Source of the DNA: Hyphodiscus hymeniophilus
Taxonomy: Eukaryota > Ascomycota > Leotiomycetes > Helotiales > Hyphodiscaceae
DNA: 64,000 bases
Direction of reading: 5' to 3'
Assembly (NCBI GenBank): GCA_016508695.1
Contig: VNKQ01000017.1
Location: 806,001-870,000 of the forward strand
How positions within the stretch are numbered: the stretch's first letter is position 1; every line of letters starts with the position of its first letter. Under the pieces are notes generated by a model. It was not told the origin of the DNA, searched no databases, and worked only from the letters and a program-made list of their open reading frames with translations. The position numbers and the translations under genes are program-made. Below are positions 33,501 to 45,300 of this stretch, in pieces.

Positions 33501-33885
33501 GAACCAATTCGAGCCTAGCAAAGATCCTGACAAGGATTTCCAGGCGTACAAGATCAGGACTCAGATATTGTTTTCTGAGAGGATGGATCTGAAACCCATC
33601 TTTATTCCGGTCGATACGCCATCAGCGCGGCCTGGCGATGGAGAGGATGTTCGGGGGTGCGTGGAGCCGTTCATTTACGACTGCTACGGCATTATCATGC
33701 ACATTGGTCACACCATTCAGTCTGGGCATTATGTGGCCATGGCACGGAATCTCGACATGCCTGGACAGCCCCAAGGCAGATGGCACGAGTTCAACGACAC
33801 AAATGTCAAGTCAGTTGACTTCTCATATTCTTCTAGTCCCGATAGACAGGTAACGCACATATTTTTGAAACGGAGGAGGAATTAA
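30537..33885 (+). CDS. DOA4: Doa4-like ubiquitin C-terminal hydrolase with rhodanese domain
   Basis: Deubiquitinase of the Doa4/USP8 group, which removes ubiquitin from cargo at ESCRT-III before sorting into multivesicular bodies. Two exons, 30537..32825 and 32872..33885, give 1100 residues. A USP8-type helical dimerisation/MIT-like region lies near residues 60-150 (IRRILQVAESLAKQADTHIDF). A rhodanese-like domain is near 380-525 (LLVDVRSREEFDEGHI, LLGGLDAWT). A YPEL sequence at about 610 fits the YPxL motif by which yeast Doa4 binds Bro1. The catalytic domain has the Cys box GLRNNGVSCYVSAVVQCLS (Cys at about 694), GRQHDSSEFLMY, a CxxC zinc pair and the His box SGHYVAMA (His about 1049). The Cys-box GVS replaces the usual GNT. 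Confidence 0.92.
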
Positions 33886-34771
33886 GCTTCATCGAGGTTG
33901 GGTTGTTACATTTACTGCGCGCGGGGTTATCTGGGTGCTTTTATTCGTGCATACACAGCGGGGGTACGGCGTTAAGACATTCGTAAATGGATACCGTGGG
34001 ATATAATGAAACAGTCGAATTCCAGCGTCTTCTACTTTAGCCGTTTTGTATCCGTTACCAGTTCTGTTGAGATGTCTTGATCATACAACTTCCATCTTCA
34101 AAATCAAACGCCTTAGCCAAAACAACCATTTGCTCTTCTCTGACACCAAAGAATTGCAACACGCTGCATAGCTTCAGACCTCGCCTTATCCCTACCTTAT
34201 CGTTCATAGCACTGGCCCTCTATTTCGATTTCCCAAAACGCGAGATTCGCTATGCTAAACTACGCCAGTCCGTCTAGCACTCTCCTTGCATCTGAGCTCA
34301 GATTGAACCCGCATATCGCGCCGTCCACTAAATCTCACACCTATCGCCACGGTTCAGCCTTCTACCTCAAGCCCTCATATTCACAATCCCAATATCATAT
34401 ATGTCACCATTCCATGACCATGGCCCGCGATTCCGTTGGCGAGAGATTTCCATCACGCTATGGGCATCACCCACCCACTGCCGTACTTGCATTTGCATTT
34501 GCACTTGCAAGCGAGAAATTTTCAATCGAGACCCCAATGTTCCTATCTAGCACGCTTTACCGTGGGAGGACCGTCTCCTTTTAAGGAGCAGGTAAAGGGA
34601 ATCCTGAGTAGAATATGAGCGAGTGTTGCGTCGATCCTAGATCTGGTGGATAGTCTCAGCGGGAAGGCAGGATGTCAATGAAGGAAGAAACCCGGGTATA
34701 TAATCCTAGTCATTTTATGTACCGGCCACATTTGAATATCCAAACAATCCGCAAATAGATATTTCTCATCT
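33886..34771. other. Convergent 3' flanks, no supported gene
   Basis: About 0.9 kb between convergent genes. Overlapping open frames at 34077-34618 are low-complexity and give no recognisable domain. Confidence 0.55.
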
Positions 34772-35554
34772 CTACTTCCCAGCCCAAATCTGCGTCTGCT
34801 GGGCAGGACTGCCACTCCTGACACTCTCCGCTTCATCCAAAGTGGCCCTCCTCGCCCTCCAAACCCCAAGGACGACCTCCAACATGCCAATCACGGCGTA
34901 AACGCCCGCCATGACCGCGACATCGATGACCTGGTCCGAGACGGGATATTTGCTTCCCTTGCGACCGTTTATTCCCATCTTCACCAAGCCCACGACCTTC
35001 ACCACGCTCATGATCACACCACCCACCCAGACCAAGCCATTCACAGCCTGCCACGCCCTCACGCGTCCCCGAAGGCCTTTACTCCAGTGCACAAACCCTC
35101 CTAAGATCAATCCCACGTAGGTGAAGGGCAGCAAGGCGATGCCGAAATGGATTAAGGACAACCGCACGATTTCTAGTGTCTGCATCAGGATGTTGGCTAT
35201 GATGAGGAGGTAGTATATCGTTGCGGTTGTGGTGTAGAGACATGATCGGAGGGGTCGAGAGCGGAAGTGGGCGGTTGAAGGGTTGTAGTTTCCCTTGCGG
35301 TGGTGGACGGAGAAAAGGAAGAGGGCTGGGAGGGTGACGAGGGCGAGCCAGACGGGGAGCGGAATGAGGATGGTGTCGACGAAGCAGGTTGTTGGGATGG
35401 GAGAGGAGAGTGATGAGTGAGGGCCCTGGATGAGGATGGGATGATTAGATTGTGTATGATTGATGATGGATCGTTGCCAGAGAGGAGAAGAAGAAGATGA
35501 TGATGGGAGATGCGGGGGACTTACGAAGCCTTCTGGCCGGTTGCTGCAAAGCAT
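34772..35554 (-). CDS. Stand-alone ABCC/MRP TMD0-like membrane protein
   Basis: Integral membrane protein resembling only the N-terminal TMD0 of Ycf1/MRP-type ABC transporters, without ABC core or nucleotide-binding domains. Two exons, 35554..35525 and 35425..34772, give 227 residues after removal of a 99-nt in-frame intron rich in TCATCTTC repeats. The spliced start CSNRPEGFGP matches the conserved TMD0 beginning (CxxPEGFGP in Ycf1), followed by TTCFVDTILIPLPVWLAL, as in fungal ABCC proteins. About five membrane segments follow, ending in a charged cytosolic tail. Leaving the intron in would hide this motif. Function is unknown; TMD0 modules serve targeting and protein contacts in full transporters. 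Confidence 0.7.
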   Translation of the reverse strand: MLCSNRPEGFVSPPHLPSSSSSSPLWQRSIINHTQSNHPILIQGPHSSLSSPIPTTCFVDTILIPLPVWLALVTLPALFLFSVHHRKGNYNPSTAHFRSRPLRSCLYTTTATIYYLLIIANILMQTLEIVRLSLIHFGIALLPFTYVGLILGGFVHWSKGLRGRVRAWQAVNGLVWVGGVIMSVVKVVGLVKMGINGRKGSKYPVSDQVIDVAVMAGVYAVIGMLEVVLGVWRARRATLDEAESVRSGSPAQQTQIWAGK

Positions 35555-36330
35555 CGTTGTGAGGACTGTATGGTGTGCTACAACCAGAGCTGTTTCTGGA
35601 GTGTATGAAGATATAATCTCTCACTACTCTTCTTCTTCTTCCTCAACGCACTGTCTGCCTCTGCGCTTGCGCTTGTCGATCTCGAGTTATGTATTCGTCT
35701 GAAGAATGAAGATCTCGTCTCAACGTCGCGAAATGGTTTCACCTCCGTATCAGTCTCAATACACTCCCATCAAATTGCTCGTTGATTATCCGTCAATCAC
35801 TCAGTCGAATATTGGGGTTTTGGAGGAAGGGAGAACAACACATCCACCCGCGCCAAACGAGGGCGGGCGGTAATATAAGGAGTCGCATCTTGAGCACCCG
35901 CACTCTACTCGATAGTGTGGGATTGAAAGTGCTTGTCTTTGTATCGCGCCGGAATCCCAACCAGCCGGGAAAGGGGGCTGCAGAGAGATCGACCGCGCTT
36001 GTGTACTTTGGGACGACTGGCGTGAATAGGGTGATGTGAGTGGCCATGATCTTAATAAGCTCTATCGGCTTGTGGCTGTGGTGGCTGACCCTCCCTGTTC
36101 GGGCTGCGAGGATCCCGAAAGGGGCTATGGTGAAGATGCAGGTGGGCAATAGTAGGATCCATGTGTCCTCTCTACGCACGTGATTATGTGCAACATGAGC
36201 ATTATTGAGCTGTCGAAGAGGTTTTGATTCAACGTTCACCAGTTTTGATATCATTTTGAGTCTGAATGTGGCTGAAGAATAACTATCGGATAACTCTCAA
36301 GTCAGTTTTCACACCACGGTTCCAAACCGG
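35555..36330. other. Intergenic, no supported gene
   Basis: About 0.8 kb between two minus-strand genes, containing the promoter of the TMD0-like gene with a TCTTCTTCTTCTTCC tract near 35626-35642. A 153-residue minus-strand frame (35793-36254) has no domain and no conserved look. Confidence 0.5.
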
Positions 36331-39300
36331 TCAAGCAAATACGGTCCGTTCGTCTTCTCCTCCCTCTGTAGAGTCAGAATCATCGTCGTCGGAAGACACA
36401 TCTTCCAGTCTGGCCTCCATTCGTTCACCTTTATCCCCGCTGACAATCGTAACGCTGAACCCCCGACATGCTGCATCAGCTGTCCTAATATTCATTATCG
36501 AAGTATCACGTCTCTGCTCAACGGTCTCCTGCTGGGCCGGAGAACGGCGAGATATTACCGCATCGAGGTAACGGAGCACGTGTATGCAGAGCTCAATAAG
36601 AGACTGTTCGTAGGCTTTCTCCAAACTCATGCCTGCCCACTGTTGGTACATGCTCTCAAGTACATTATACCTAGCCACCAAGGTAGCTATCTCAGAAAGG
36701 TCTGCGAGAGCTTGACTATTATTCAATACCTGCGCGGTCGATTCATGGTCCAACAGTTCCTAGAATATTGAATCAGTATAATATATGCTATGAAATCAGG
36801 AAAAGCTTACATGCTCTACAGAACACAGACACGTCCAAATGAAGGCCCCAGTTTTGAACTGCAGAGTCTCTTGCATAACCTTGAGAATTTCGGCAAATTT
36901 GTTGATTGATGAGGCAGTCACGCTTGAGACTTCTGTGTGAACCTCCACGAGCTGTAATTGCGCCTTCCCGACTACGAAGCTAAGTTTTTCCGCAGTCGAA
37001 CGAGCCACTAGATCTTCCGAGGGTGTGAGAGCCGTTGCGTAAGTTTGAGCTGCTGCCCAAGCTCTGAGAATATTTTGCGAGCTTCCATATTCACGAGCTT
37101 GGACTTGCGCAAAAGCTCGCAACCAAAGATCATTTGGCTCCTTGATCGTCAAAGCAGTAGACCATTCGCGTTGTGGGTCTAACCGAGATGATTCGGATAA
37201 GGAAAAGGACACTGGTGGTATTTTTGATGTTTGTCGGCTTGACGAGCTCGATGATTGACGCATGGTTTCATGGTAGGTCTCACGGCCTTGGGCTCTAAGT
37301 TCAGCAGAAGATTGGAACCCAACATCTCGGGGCTGATCATTGTTGGAGTATAACAGAAGATATTCTGGCTCTCTATCAATGTGAATATTAGCGGGCGGAT
37401 CATAACTCTTTCCACTTCCAGGATGGGCCGAGTATGGTTTGCGTTCGCGCTCGATCGGTTGCTTATTGCTTGGTGATTCTTCAGCGCAGGGAAGACCAGC
37501 ATACAGATGGCGTTCACGCTCATATGAGGTGCGATCAAACAGCCTCGAACTTCTGAGTCGAGCCGGGCTATCCATGAGGTCGTCTGTTGGATATTTGACG
37601 TTTCCATCTTCTTTGCAGCTTATGTCAGTAACTTTGGGCGACTGACCAGTACCGTCAGTTCGATTGAGATGGTTTAAGACGTCGCTCTTGACTCTCTCCG
37701 TGATTGATGCGAGAACTTCGGGCGAGATTATGCTCGTAGCCGCCAACTCCATTTTCATCGGTTCCCGAGCGCGACCACGAGTTTTTATAGGCCCATAACC
37801 ACGCCTTCTAGTTTGGAGGCGCACTTCTCCGACCATCCATGTGCAATCGAGGTCGAGACGAGTACATCTTCCACATTTTGGTTGTTTTTTGTCGCACTTG
37901 ACCTTTCTTGACCAACAAAGACCGCAACCCTTGTCCTTGGAACGCTGCCGAGTTGGTGCCAGCCGTGACATACAAGACAAACCCTGTGGAAGGAGCCTTC
38001 GTGAAGTAGATATGTCATCGGTCTCACGAACTGGCATTTGGGTCTCATGGCGCGAGTTCTCTGCACTTAGGCTGCCCTCGTCGTGCCCAGTCTTCCTTCT
38101 GTGGCTTGTCTGTAGCGCAGCTCCACCGGAACCAGCTAAAGCTCCTTCTGCAAGATGTCTCTTGTATGTATGTGGTGCAATGGTCATATTGAACTTGCTT
38201 CGTGCCGGTGGCATAGAATTTTTCGGCTGTTGTCCTTTATTCTGTGGTTCGATAGATCCATATTCCTTTGGCAATCCCGGATGTGGTGAATGGCGGTCAC
38301 TATCGGATTCCTCCATGTTTGTGCCATACATTACCATCCCATATTCACTGCTGACACGTTGATATTCATCGGAGCTATACGATGAGTATGAGGTTCGCCT
38401 TCTCGAAGTGCTTCGTGTCCGGCTTCTTCCTCTTCCTATTATCTCGGGGGCTTCTCTACTATTCCGAGCATACTTCAACGCAGCTTTTGCTGCAAGCCCC
38501 ACACCAGCAATGCCAAAGCTAGCCTTGAGCTCGTTACGATAATGATGGATATCGGACCTTGAACTGGATTGACTTTGGTCTTCGCTACCTTCGCGATATC
38601 GACTCCTCGCTCTAGTAATAATTTCGGCACCGATGGCTCCAAGAGCGGCACCTCCAACGACCGGTCTGCCACGGGTTGAAACTTTGCCAAACCTCGATCT
38701 GTAGAACATTCTCGGAGAGTTTTCGTACTCATTGGCGAAAAGAGATATGATTTGGGATTCGAACTCTGAAGATGGCTTCTCAGTACACACCTCTTTGAAT
38801 TGAAGTAGGAATGCGACATCATATCTGCCTCCGTTGAGCTTCGGAGTGCTAATATCAGCAGGATATATTGATTGATTGAATGCTGTGATAAAACTAGCTG
38901 ACTTTAGTGATTGGAGAGCGTCGCTCGGTTGTGTAGGTCCGACATATTTTGTACTGAGAGGTACGAGACGAAGGGCTGCAGGCTTTCCACGTTTGCTGGC
39001 GGTAGAGATCGGAGGGGAAGCCATGTGATCATCCGAAACTGGGGATAAGGAGCCGCTGTCATGGGTGAGAGGGGAGTTCCAATGCTTCGCCGTGGGTGTG
39101 CCTCGGGGTGTTGGAGCTGCAGTCTTAACATATCCATTGCCCTGGTCTTGAGGAGCTTCTGGAGGCGTCGGAAAGCCGTCTTCACTTTTTTTCACACGTC
39201 CAAATATCAATCCGGTCGTTTCATTTCTCTCTACCCAGGCCATCCTTCCCAATTTTTGCTCATCAAATGAGGTTGAAGTGGGCTCATTTCGAGTCGAAGC

Positions 39301-41553
39301 CAAGATCGTGGAAAACGACTTATTGTAGCTGTGGGCTCGCTCTTCTGGCTTCACATATATTTCTCCCCTAACGACATCCTCAAAATCGTCACCAAGTTCT
39401 TCATCGCTGATCCATTGACCTGGAACATCGATGGTTCGGATTTCATCGGGGGATAGGATAGGCGACCCCAAAGAAGTTGTTGATATCTTTGCAGAACCGA
39501 AAGATGAGAACGTACCGGATCCAAGATTGAATGAACTACCCGCATTGGCCGAAGGGGGGAATACAGAGGTGCCAGATCGACGACGAGAAGCGTTGATTTC
39601 TTTCCCAGGGACAAGAGGGGATGTTTGAGTGGGCAGTTTCGTCCTGGATGTGGACAAACTATCGTCGAACGCTGGATCCTCCATATCAGCTATTTTTGAC
39701 TTGCTTGTTGTTTCTATCGAAGAAGGTTTGTTCCAATCTCCCATTTCGGTATCTGCAAGAGAATCACCGAGCTGCAGAATTTTCCGTGATCTAGTCCCGT
39801 CATGTTTCGCAAGTCCAAGACTCGCATACGAGGCCGGGGCTGGAACCCTTGCTCGCTCTTCATATGGGTGACTGTGCTCAGCTCTCACTTGCTTCACCGT
39901 CCCTTGTGTACTTACACTACTCAATGCTTTCCTTCCCTGAATCTCCATCAGTGCATCATTGTCTCCTCGTTCTCGAGCTTCCCTCCTTGCTTTTCTTCTC
40001 TCCTCACGTTCCTCGACCTCCTGCCGCCTCCCGAGTCGGAGTTGGTACAAAGCTTCCATCTCCCCATCCCTTCTCGCATCCTCCTGATCCACGCTTGTTG
40101 GATACTCAATCACAACATCGGCACCGCCATTCTCTCCTTCTCTTGCTAAGATGTGTTCACGCTGCATCGTAGTCTGATTGTACGTGGGCAAAGTCATCAC
40201 GGACCGTGTACTTATTTTCCGATCCACACTAGCCACTCCGAAAACTGCGTTATCACTTCGTCCTATGCCCATATCATTTTTACTATCTGCAATTTGGGTT
40301 TGGGGCACACTGTTCGGACCATGGACGCCCAGCAACAACTCATCGTCACCTCCAGCTTTGTCTGCCCTACTCGAGGGCACAGAGCTAGACAAGGGTGAAA
40401 CCAGGCAAGACTTTTCGACAATTGCAGGAGTAGTTTGAACTTTAGTATCCGGGAAAGAAGGAGCAGGTAGAGACGCCGCCCACGCTCTGGCATTTTCTTC
40501 CGTCGTACCGAAACGCTTCACCATAGATTCTATAATGTCCGCTTTCCAATGCTGGACCCGAATGTCTGTGGACTGCGTGGAAAAAGTCTTCGTGGACTTT
40601 TTGGGTATACTATTGGAAACGGTGTTACCAATGTTTTCTGTGCTTGTAAGTTCTATATCATCCGTTTCATGCCTCGAGAAAGTACTATAGAAAGACTGGA
40701 CGGATGCCATTGCTTGCGACATTTGCATCACGGGATTGGGTTTGGGTAACGCAATGGCGGAAATGAAGACTGGGGCGTTCAGCTGCTCTATCCCCTGTGG
40801 CAGCCCTTTCGCATGGTTCGCGATAGCGCTTGTGCTTGTCAATGAGGTAGTGGTCACTGATGATGAGAGGGAGTGTAGCTGTGCTGGCGTCTCGGACGAC
40901 TCCACGAATGGGCGAGTTTTCTCACTGCTCTGGCTGACCGACGGAATAAGGGTGGCGCCAGAAGTAGTCGCAGCTGGTGGTTTACCACTCACTTGGCCGA
41001 CAGAAATACCCGCAAGTTTTTTTCTTGTCTCCTCTACCTGGTCTACCGTCTCCTTCGAAAGTGGCTCATCCTTCGGTCTGTCTAGCAAACTTGGATTACC
41101 TACTCCCATCGCATCCATCATATGATCTGCTTTTAAGGCACTCAACAAGCTTAGGGTTCCCATCAAGCTCAGCTTGAGATCCCTCAATCTCGCCAACAGC
41201 TTCATGATCTCCTTCTCCTTGAACACCCATTTTACTCGAGCCAAGAAGCTGCCACATCTGAGCTTTCGTAGGATACGATCGATTTTGACGCATATTGAAG
41301 CACAGTCGCCAATAATTTTGGCTGTTAATTGGTAAACTCGGTCTGAATAGTGGTGCGTCTTGTCAGAGAGAAGGCTGGAGAGAAGATGCAATTCCTCCGA
41401 AAATGTTTCGAGATCCCGGGCCAAGTCTTTTATATCGGAAGGAGCGTTCGATAAAGCATCGCCAACTTCGTATAACGTCTTTGAAATAGAGTAAACAGTC
41501 GCTGCTAACTGCAGGACACTAGCGACGGAGCCGATGACCTCGAGGCCAGACAT
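36331..41553 (-). CDS. Giant composite: STAND-type N-terminal helical domain, eIF4G-like segment, Zn(II)2Cys6 domain
   Basis: Two exons, 41553..36811 and 36759..36331, give 1723 residues. The first exon is a 4.7-kb uninterrupted frame. Residues 1-200 (MSGLEVIGSVASVLQLAATVYSIS, DIKDLARDLETFSEELHLL) match the N-terminal helical domain of fungal STAND/NACHT proteins, but no NTPase follows. A charged coiled coil lies near 480-540 (RRQEVEEREERRKARREARERGD). Near 909 is RYDVAFLLQFKEVCTEKPS, resembling the eIF4E-binding region of fungal eIF4G. Glycine-zipper stretches (GGAALGAIGAEII, GIAGVGLAAKAAL) and SR-rich sequence lie at about 960-1060. A Zn(II)2Cys6 cluster, CGLCWSRKVKCDKKQPKCGRC then C, is at 1208-1237. 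The C-terminal helical part resembles STAND-associated segments (SLIELCIHVLRYLDAVIS). Likely a nuclear regulatory or incompatibility-type protein; a fusion of two annotated genes cannot be excluded. Confidence 0.72.
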
Positions 41554-42344
41554 GGTTGTTCATTATTCAGGAGTCATGAACGATTCAATATTTGTTAACC
41601 CACGGCGCAGGTATGATAAAAACGGCATCGGTTCAGTCTCCGCTCCACGAGTCTTGGACAATGTATCCAAGGAAGACCGCATGCTAATAGAAAGTAGGAT
41701 TAACATGAAAGCTGCGAGACGGTCCGCAAGGCTGTTAGGCTGCTTAAGCTGCTTGCTGGTTTGTGGCGCAGTCGGTGTATGAGGCTGACTGGTGAGCAAG
41801 GTATGGATTACAAGAAGAAAGAGAATTGAGAAAGTGTCTGTTTATGTGATATTTACCTTGGGATGAAATATACCGCTAGAACATATATCCACTGAATGAG
41901 ATCGGCTTGTGAGACACCGCCCGGTAAAAGGTGAAGTCAATAGTGTAATTTCACGTGACCTACAAGTGAGACTCAGACCTTCATGAGTTTCAAAGCAAGC
42001 GCAGTTGCATAGTCTGAAACAAACAATTTATCTATCTAAAGGTTCCTAAACACTTGTGCTTCGATGGCTCTTTGATCTTGATCATGATCTTGATCTTACA
42101 TCACGTGCTATATCCCGTCATCGACTGGACAGGGATGATAATGCGCTGTTTGTGCGGAAAGTGAGCATTTTGTGCGGGATCGCCACAATTTACAGGCTAC
42201 CACCATGACAACATCGAGTTCCAAATCAAAGCCTATGTAAACAGCATGATCTCCTCGTAGGTTCGCATTCTTTCATATCTCACATCTCCTAATTTGTTCG
42301 TTTTGCAGTCGAAAGTTCACGATACACGTTGGCAAGTTGCGTCC
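41554..42344. other. Divergent promoter of the composite gene and the copper ATPase
   Basis: About 0.8 kb between divergent starts, with the direct repeats described separately. TCACGT occurs near 41952 and 42101. A possible 5' leader intron with acceptor TTTTGCAG at 42308 precedes the ATPase start, suggesting a spliced 5' UTR. Confidence 0.5.
42072..42177 (+). promoter_or_regulatory. Repeats upstream of the copper ATPase
   Basis: Two repeat types lie 170-270 bp before the ATPase start. At about 42072-42097 GATCTT units flank a TGATCA centre (TTGATCTTGATCATGATC). At 42149-42157 and 42169-42177 the nonamer TTTGTGCGG occurs twice, starting exactly 20 bp apart. They could bind a metal-responsive or general factor, but I recognise no known copper element. 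Confidence 0.4.
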
Positions 42345-45300
42345 ATGTCAAAATCACCCGATCTCAAAAAAGGTATGGATATATCAATGGCTGAAACGTT
42401 TTCGGACAACTCGGCATACAATTCTTCACATCTTTTGAACGACTCCGGCCGAGTAATCACGCATTCATTCCTGCTGTCAAACCTTCACTGCCCGTCTTGC
42501 GTGTCACATATCCAAGAAACGCTTTCCAGGTTGCACCCGATTTCAGTATCCCCGTCTCTCGTGTCATCGTGGGTAACGGTCGAACATACGGCATCTTTAT
42601 CCGTCAGTGACATTCGAGAAGCGCTCGAAGATGCGGGATTCGACGTCTGCGATGTTACACCTGACGATGAATCAGGGAAAAAGCCGTCGCCCTTCGGGAC
42701 GCACGGTGAGATAGGCTATCTTGACCGGTTCATAGACAGATTTGAATTGAAAAAGAATGCTGGAAGCAATATCAAGGCCGGACCATCACAGAAGCATCTC
42801 CAAAATTGCGAAGCCTGTCGTTTAGGTGCAGATGCAAAGCATGACTCCTCATCCACAAAGTTTGGGATGCTCGGCACTGCTGCATGCCTATCACCTGCGA
42901 TACCAAACGAGCTCAAAAGCAAGTCGGAGTTACAGATTGTTGTGGATCCAGACCAAGAAGAACATATCTGGAGGGCATCATTGGCAATTGGCGGCATGAC
43001 CTGCGCTTCCTGTGTCAATGCTATCACTATAGAATTGCAGAAGAAGACTTGGATCAAGAACGTTGCGGTGAATCTCATCTCGAACAGTGCAACTGTCGAC
43101 TTTGTTGAAGAGCAACATAAAGTCGATGTCGTCGAAGCGATCGAGGACATCGGATACGATGCAACAATCGACACAGTCTTTGACCTTAATGCTGTTGCAA
43201 AGACTGCTGCTCCTAGCAAAGATACGAATCGAACTGTCGAAGTACTAATCGATGGGATGTATTGTGACCACTGCCCACCTCGGATCTTGTCTTCGTTGAA
43301 AATATTTGGAGATCGTATCAAAGTTGAAAAATCTTTGAGCGTGGCAGATCCAATCTTGAGCATCAGCTACACGCCTCAAGTCCCGGTTTTCACCATACGG
43401 AATATCCTGCAGGCGATTTCTGACTCCTCAACAGAAGATGATGAACCCTTCAAAGTCTCGATATACCACCCACCCACTCTTGAAGAGCGATCGAGGCAGA
43501 TTCACCAGCGAGAGAGGCTACGTATCCTGATACGCGTCATCGTCACTTTTGTCATTGCCATTCCAACACTCATTATTGGGATTGTTTTCATGAGTCTAGT
43601 CCCTGCCAGCAACTCAGGACGACAATTTCTTATGGCACCACTGCGAGCGGGCGTTAGTCGTGCGCAATGGGCTCTTTTTATTATGGCGACTCCAGTCTAC
43701 TTCCTTTGCGCCGACGTATTTCATGTCCGTGCCCTCAAAGAGATCAGAGCAATGTGGAGACCTGGAAGTACCACTCCTATGCTTCAACGATTCTACCGTT
43801 TTGGCAGTATGAATATGTTAATGTCCCTTGGGACATCGATTGCATACATTTCGTCTGTCGCTCAACTGATTGCGGCTGGGGTTCACTCATCACTGGTTCC
43901 AGATAATAATGCCTTTTATTTTGATTCGGTTGTCTTTCTGACTCTATTTCTCCTTATCGGACGTTTGATCGAAGCATACAGCAAGTCGAAGACTGGAGAC
44001 GCAGTTCAGATGCTGGGAAAGCTGCGACCCGTGGAGGCTCTCCTAGTCGAATCCAAAGACGGTGAACATTTGAGTAGTGTTAGCGTTGACCTACTCGAGT
44101 ACGGGGATATTGTGAAAGTCTTACACGGAGGATCGCCTCCTTGTGATGGTACGATCTTGAGTGGGGAGACCAAGTTTGACGAAGCCAGTCTTACTGGAGA
44201 ATCGAGACTCGTTAAAAAGAGTGTTGGAGACGAAGTTTTCTCTGGGACTATCAATAAAGACTCGCCAATATCTATCAAGGTATGTAATGATCCCCTAAAT
44301 CTGTGTTGGAGATCGATGTCTAGATACCTAGCGTAGAAGAGCCTATATTAATTATGAAATGTCTCTAGATCACAGGAGTCGCAGGATCATCTATGCTTGA
44401 CCAAATAGTCAAGGCTGTTCGAGAAGGCCAGACTCGTCGCGCACCCATGGAACGTATTGCAGATACCCTTACGAGCTATTTTGTTCCCTTTGTCACACTC
44501 ATTGCGATTGTTACGTGGATTGTCTGGCTTGCACTGGGCTATTCGGGTACCCTTCCCGAAGATTACCTCGGTGATGATTCTGGCGGCTGGGTAGCATGGT
44601 CTCTGCAATTCGCAATTGCTGTGTTTGTTGTCGCTTGCCCTTGTGGACTTGCTTTGGCGGCACCAACAGCATTGTTCGTTGGTGGTGGCCTGGCAGCTCA
44701 ACATGGTATACTAGTCAAGGGGGGAGGTGAGGCCTTTGAGAAAGCTAGCCGTCTGGATTGCATAGTGTTTGACAAAACTGGAACTCTCACGGTTGGTGAG
44801 CAGCCAGCTGTTACAGATATATCGGGACTCCCCATGGAACTTGGCAAATACAACGTTGCCGAGTCAGAGAAGGCGGTTCTTGCAATGGTCCGAGCTATCG
44901 AGGACAACAGCAGCCATACAGTCGCCCAGGCCCTTCAGTCTTACTGCAAAGATAAGCTGGTCGAAGCTGTGCGAGTTGAGTTAAAGAGCGTGGAGGAATT
45001 ACCAGGGAGAGGCATGGGAGGACTTTTTGGCGTCCCTAAATCGGAGGATGTGCATATAATTATTGGGAATGAAGCTCTCATGGCCGAATCACACGTCTCA
45101 ATTACCCACAACGCTCAAGCAACCCTGGAGGATTGGAAATCGAATGGAAAGTCGGTAGTCCTGGTTGCCATATCAGTCGATCGCGCGTCAGAAATGGAGA
45201 GTCCCACCCTAGCGGATCGGACCTGGCAGCTCGCAACAATGTTCGCGGTCTCCGATCCCATTAGACCAGAATCACCTCAAATCATTGAACAATTGAAAAA

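Noticed and set aside
35793..36254. 153-residue minus-strand open frame
   Set aside because: No domain, odd composition, no flanking splice or promoter support.
42716..43363. 215-residue minus-strand open frame
   Set aside because: Antisense to the copper ATPase HMA region; no motif.
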